Of a stretch of 64,000 bases of DNA, positions 60,626 through 64,000 are shown in pieces (the first letter of the stretch is position 1; the number at the start of each line of letters is the position of its first letter). A program made the position numbers and the translations under genes. Under the pieces are notes generated by a model, which did no database searches, had not been told where the DNA came from, and worked only from the letters and a program-made list of their open reading frames with translations. Location: assembly GCA_037954235.1 (NCBI GenBank), contig JBBMOA010000006.1, forward strand, positions 24,044,541-24,108,540, read 5' to 3'. The DNA comes from Aulostomus chinensis. Its lineage: Eukaryota; Chordata; Actinopteri; Syngnathiformes; Aulostomidae.

Positions 60626-61040
60626 CTGCAGCAGAGAACACATCAGCCGCCACACACAGGGGGAATAAATTAGAGATGATTGAAGGTCAGCAGGCTAACT
60701 AGCACACACAGTCACTTTGGGTGTTAGAGCTGTTGAGTCCTTGATGAACTCAGTGGTGAATATTTTATAGTTTTAAGAAATTACATTTTATCACATTTCC
60801 AAACACAGAAAGGTACTGTATTAAAGCAAAGTCACACCTAAAGACACACTTCACCAGGTTTATGTGTCATATGGTTGAAACAGTGCCACAAGATGAACTT
60901 TGAGTCTTTCAAATCTACATTGATAACTGCTAAACTGACTTCCTGTCAATATTCAAGTAAGCAGTATTCATGTTTTTTGTCAGAATAGCTGTTTCTATAA
61001 TTAGAATCCGCATCAGTATTTTCTCAAATTTCCTCTGTAA

Positions 61041-61077
<37 letters not shown>

Positions 61078-63842
61078 TGCGTAGGCACTAAGCACCAGAG
61101 CCACTAATCTAAGACTTAACACTTTATATTTTATCCCAGTAGTCATATTCTGTTACAGTGAAACCACAATTCACTGAGTATATAATTCCCTTTTTTATGA
61201 AGTATTTTTTCTTCAGATGAATCTTACTGCAATATAAACACAAAATCTCTGCATCATGTCAACATCATCATCAACACGATACTCTGAAAGTATCTTAGCA
61301 TGATTTGCTCTGTGATTCTCCCCTCTCCATGTGACACAGTAGGGAAGGGTGGTCAAATCTGGATTTAGGATGGTTTTTTGAGAATACATTTCCTGATAGT
61401 AGTAAACCGTGTGATGTCATAGCAAACCAAAGACCTTTTCGGGGGGAGTCAAGTTCAGATGGTCCAGAGTTTGAGTTGCACACAGGAGATTTCCCTTTGC
61501 AACAGTGGCATTAATAAAAACAGGTCTCAACATGCAGCTGCACCCTCTTATGGCCTCGTCCACACTGGTTATTCTTTATGAAGCACACACAACATTATAT
61601 GTACAGTTTTAACCACTTTATATTTGAATGTGTTGTTGTATATTATTGTGCTATTGTATTGGTAAAATAAGAAATAAACATGGCTGGTGATCTGACAGAG
61701 GTGAAAAGTGTGAAAAGAAGCATCGGGGCCTGAAAACAAGGATAAGTGACATGAGAGATTCACATAGTGTGACATGGTTCTCTGGACAGTTTCAAGGGAG
61801 GGTCAGTAAATAGAGGTGAAAGAATATTAGCTATCAAAGCTCATCATGTAGAACAGTCTCAGTTTATGTGATACGGTTATAAAATAAAGTAGTCTGAGAG
61901 AATTTTACTTTTTTCCAAGTTTCTAAGAATCAGAAACTAATAAATGACTCAGGACAGACTCTTCTAATGGATTTGTTCTCTGAAGTGAAGTAAAACATCC
62001 ATATCAGGCTAGCTTGGCTAAATAGTCAACTGTCTATGGGCTCAAATACCGTTATGGAACCTTTAAAAAACTGCACTATAAGAAATTTAAGCCATTCCAA
62101 GCCTTGTCTAAGCCTAGGTCCACCGGGTCAGACTTTGAAAACCTTTAAGTTAGATTGTTATTGTCAATATGAATTTAAGAAGTGCAGCCAATATGATAAA
62201 AAAAAAAAGCTCAATAGTGACCTGACAACCAAATCCAAAATGATAGCTGCTAGAGCCAAGGCACAGAGGCACCTCAGTTACCACGAATCCTCCTAAAAAC
62301 ACCTGCACTCACCTATTTGACTGGTGAGGACAAGCGCCAACTTAATCTAAGATTGGATCCCACTGTTTATTTGGGCAACACACCTCCCTCACAGGTACTG
62401 GGATTGGCTAGTTCATGTTCAGCTGAGGTGATGCATGAGTGCCTGAGTAGAGGCAACCGTGCATCCACAAGTCTAAAGTAATCTCATTTCATTACCAACA
62501 GAATGATAGCTGATCTTGAGATAAATTTTAATTATTTCTCTTTAACGTACTAAATGTTAGCAGTGGCTTCACCGAATGATGACTCACTGCACCCTCGTCA
62601 GGCCTCCATTCACTCAGTCAGAGGACAACGCAAGGTTGAGAAACTCGAGAGATTTGTTGATTGAACAAATGTTTGTTTCATGGAGGTGCAGTTGATCAAT
62701 ATTGATCGGGTGAAGCCACGATAACATCATATAAATGTTAATATGTAGAAAATTGTGTGACCATAATTTATTTTGAGGTCAGCTATCAAGATTAAAATCA
62801 GCTGATTAACGAAAGTAATTTGCTGCATAAACCAGCACAAGTATGATTGTGCTCTGTGATTCTTGAGCTGCGCGCTTCTATATTATGATTGGTTGCAGTG
62901 GTATTCAGTCGCGCAATACCACCAAGTTACTACTAGTTACTACCAATGGGTGGGTTACTCAGCTCTTTGCCATCTTGTGTTTTTGAAGGAAATGCTTTTT
63001 TTGGTGGTTTTATTTTTCTTTCTGAAACCTATTTTTTCCCCTTCAACATCTCTCACTTTCCTTGCTTTCCTGACATTAGCTGGCAATTCTTTCTGGATTT
63101 TACTTTTGCTGCTAAGTATTTTCTTATGCTTAAGGCCCATGACCCAGTGCTGTATGGGCAAAATTTGACAATCAAATCACCCACTGATCTCTGTTGTGAC
63201 TTCATTTGGGAATGTTTGCCAGTCAATTACGTAATGTAATTGGTAAAACAGTTTTGTGACATGACATTATTATTTATCTGCGAAGGTCAGAAGGATGGAT
63301 CGCTGAGAAGAGAATTTTATTCAATCCAACCTAAAATACTCTGGCCCTATTAAAGCTAACTATGGCGCCAGGTGGACCGCAATATGTGTGCGTTATGCTT
63401 TCAGGGCATTCAGCTTTATTTTGATATTTAGAGGGTGCGTAATCAGAACAAAGAGGCTGTCATTAGACACCTAAATATTCATAGGTGTCTTTGAGGCATG
63501 ACATCACTCAAACCAATCAGATCGTCTCCTGTTATTTCATTTGAAGCACAGGGTGTGCCGGGATTCAGCATGTTACTATTTCAGCTGTCCCCGCTCAAAC
63601 TGCCTTGTGTACCAGGTGAAGGCACAAAAGCACGTCTTATTTTTAAATAATTCCACTGTAGCCATCGGTGGTGAAGCAGGCCTGTGAGGAAGTCGCTGTC
63701 AATTTTTCCACATTTTAAGCATCTGGAGAACCACAACCTAACGCCATGCATCTGATCGTCAGAGTGATACGCACTTTAAATAGCCCTTTGCCAATATCGC
63801 CACTGACTAAGGAACAGCCTCTTCTTGGTCTATGGTGAAAAC
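60626..63842. other. htra4 intron or upstream flank, no exon recognised
   Basis: I searched the minus strand for the exon carrying the catalytic His (TNAHV-type block) and for Kazal or IGFBP cysteine patterns and found none. The stretch holds a (TG)n array, AT-rich sequence, and copy B of the dispersed element at 63375-63838. Confidence 0.55.
63375..63838 (-). mobile_element. Unclassified dispersed element, copy B, cut by a SINE
   Basis: Reverse-strand homologue of 23549-24056, with shared blocks in the same order ('caccatagaccaagaagagg', 'caggcctgct', 'tttgagtgatgtcat', 'taggtgtctaa', 'tggcgccata'). Similarity stops where SINE copy 8 begins, so the SINE appears to have inserted into this element. 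Confidence 0.55.
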
Positions 63843-64000
63843 CATCCATCCATTGTCTTCCGCTTGTTCCTATTAAAGGTCACGGGGGCTGGAGCCTATC
63901 CCAGCGTCTATGTGTGAGAGGCGGGGTTCACCCTGGACAGGTCACCAGTCCATCGCAGGGCCAACATGCAGAGACAAACAACCATTCACACTCACATTCA
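63843..64000 (-). repeat. SINE-like repeat copy 8, continues past right edge
   Basis: On the minus strand it ends with 'ggataggctccagcccc ... gaagacaatggatggatgg' and contains 'gatggactggtgacctgtcc' and 'gtgaatggttgtttgtctct'. The head lies beyond the window. Confidence 0.85.

Noticed and set aside
62863..63239. Overlapping hydrophobic frames at 62.9-63.2 kb
   Set aside because: T-rich DNA gives Phe/Leu-rich translation. No signal peptide plus domain pattern of HtrA exon 1 is present.

Overview
The window is vertebrate nuclear DNA, most likely from a ray-finned (percomorph-type) teleost. The evidence is split genes with GT-AG introns, vertebrate-specific families, abundant (TG)n and (GA)n microsatellites, decayed hAT, Tc1-like and non-LTR elements, and at least eight copies of a tRNA-headed SINE-like repeat ending in GGATGGATGGA, a repeat typical of fish. 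There are no bacterial operons, CRISPR arrays or rRNA/tRNA genes. Nearly all long open frames are non-coding; the real genes were rebuilt exon by exon from splice sites, reading phase and protein similarity recalled from family knowledge, with no database search.

Layout, left to right. (1) 1-2561, minus: first three coding exons of a tetraspanin that runs off the left edge. (2) 2.6-9.2 kb: intergenic, with a SINE copy in a target-site duplication, hAT and LINE scraps, a CTCF-like motif and a striking 18-bp-arm hairpin. (3) 9261-17157, minus: complete 8-exon VIP36/LMAN2L-type cargo lectin with an intact carbohydrate-recognition domain and a C-terminal KRFY signal; one intron carries a hAT element with perfect 8-bp duplications. 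(4) 17.2-31.3 kb: gene-free stretch between the divergent lectin and T-box genes. (5) 31295-37067, plus: complete 7-exon T-box gene of the Tbx2/3 type, divergent in sequence and short at the C-terminus, with a GC-AG intron. (6) 37.1-40.8 kb: a dead non-LTR retrotransposon. (7) 40866-50210, plus: complete 4-exon tm2d2; its last intron holds a Tc1-like relic split by a later hAT insertion. (8) 50.2-56.0 kb: intergenic. (9) 56028-60625, minus: the last six exons of htra4 (protease half with the catalytic serine, plus PDZ); its first exons lie beyond the right edge.

The tail-to-tail tm2d2/htra4 pair matches the human 8p11 arrangement (TM2D2-HTRA4). The T-box gene beside it does not, as far as I recall human 8p11, and is the most interesting gene here: it may be an old Tbx2/3-group ohnolog or a fast-evolving duplicate. 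The genes do not form one pathway. The lectin sorts glycoproteins in the early secretory route, the T-box protein is a developmental transcription factor, TM2D2 is a small membrane protein, and HtrA4 is a secreted serine protease. The gene-free stretch upstream of the T-box gene is the natural place to look for its enhancers.
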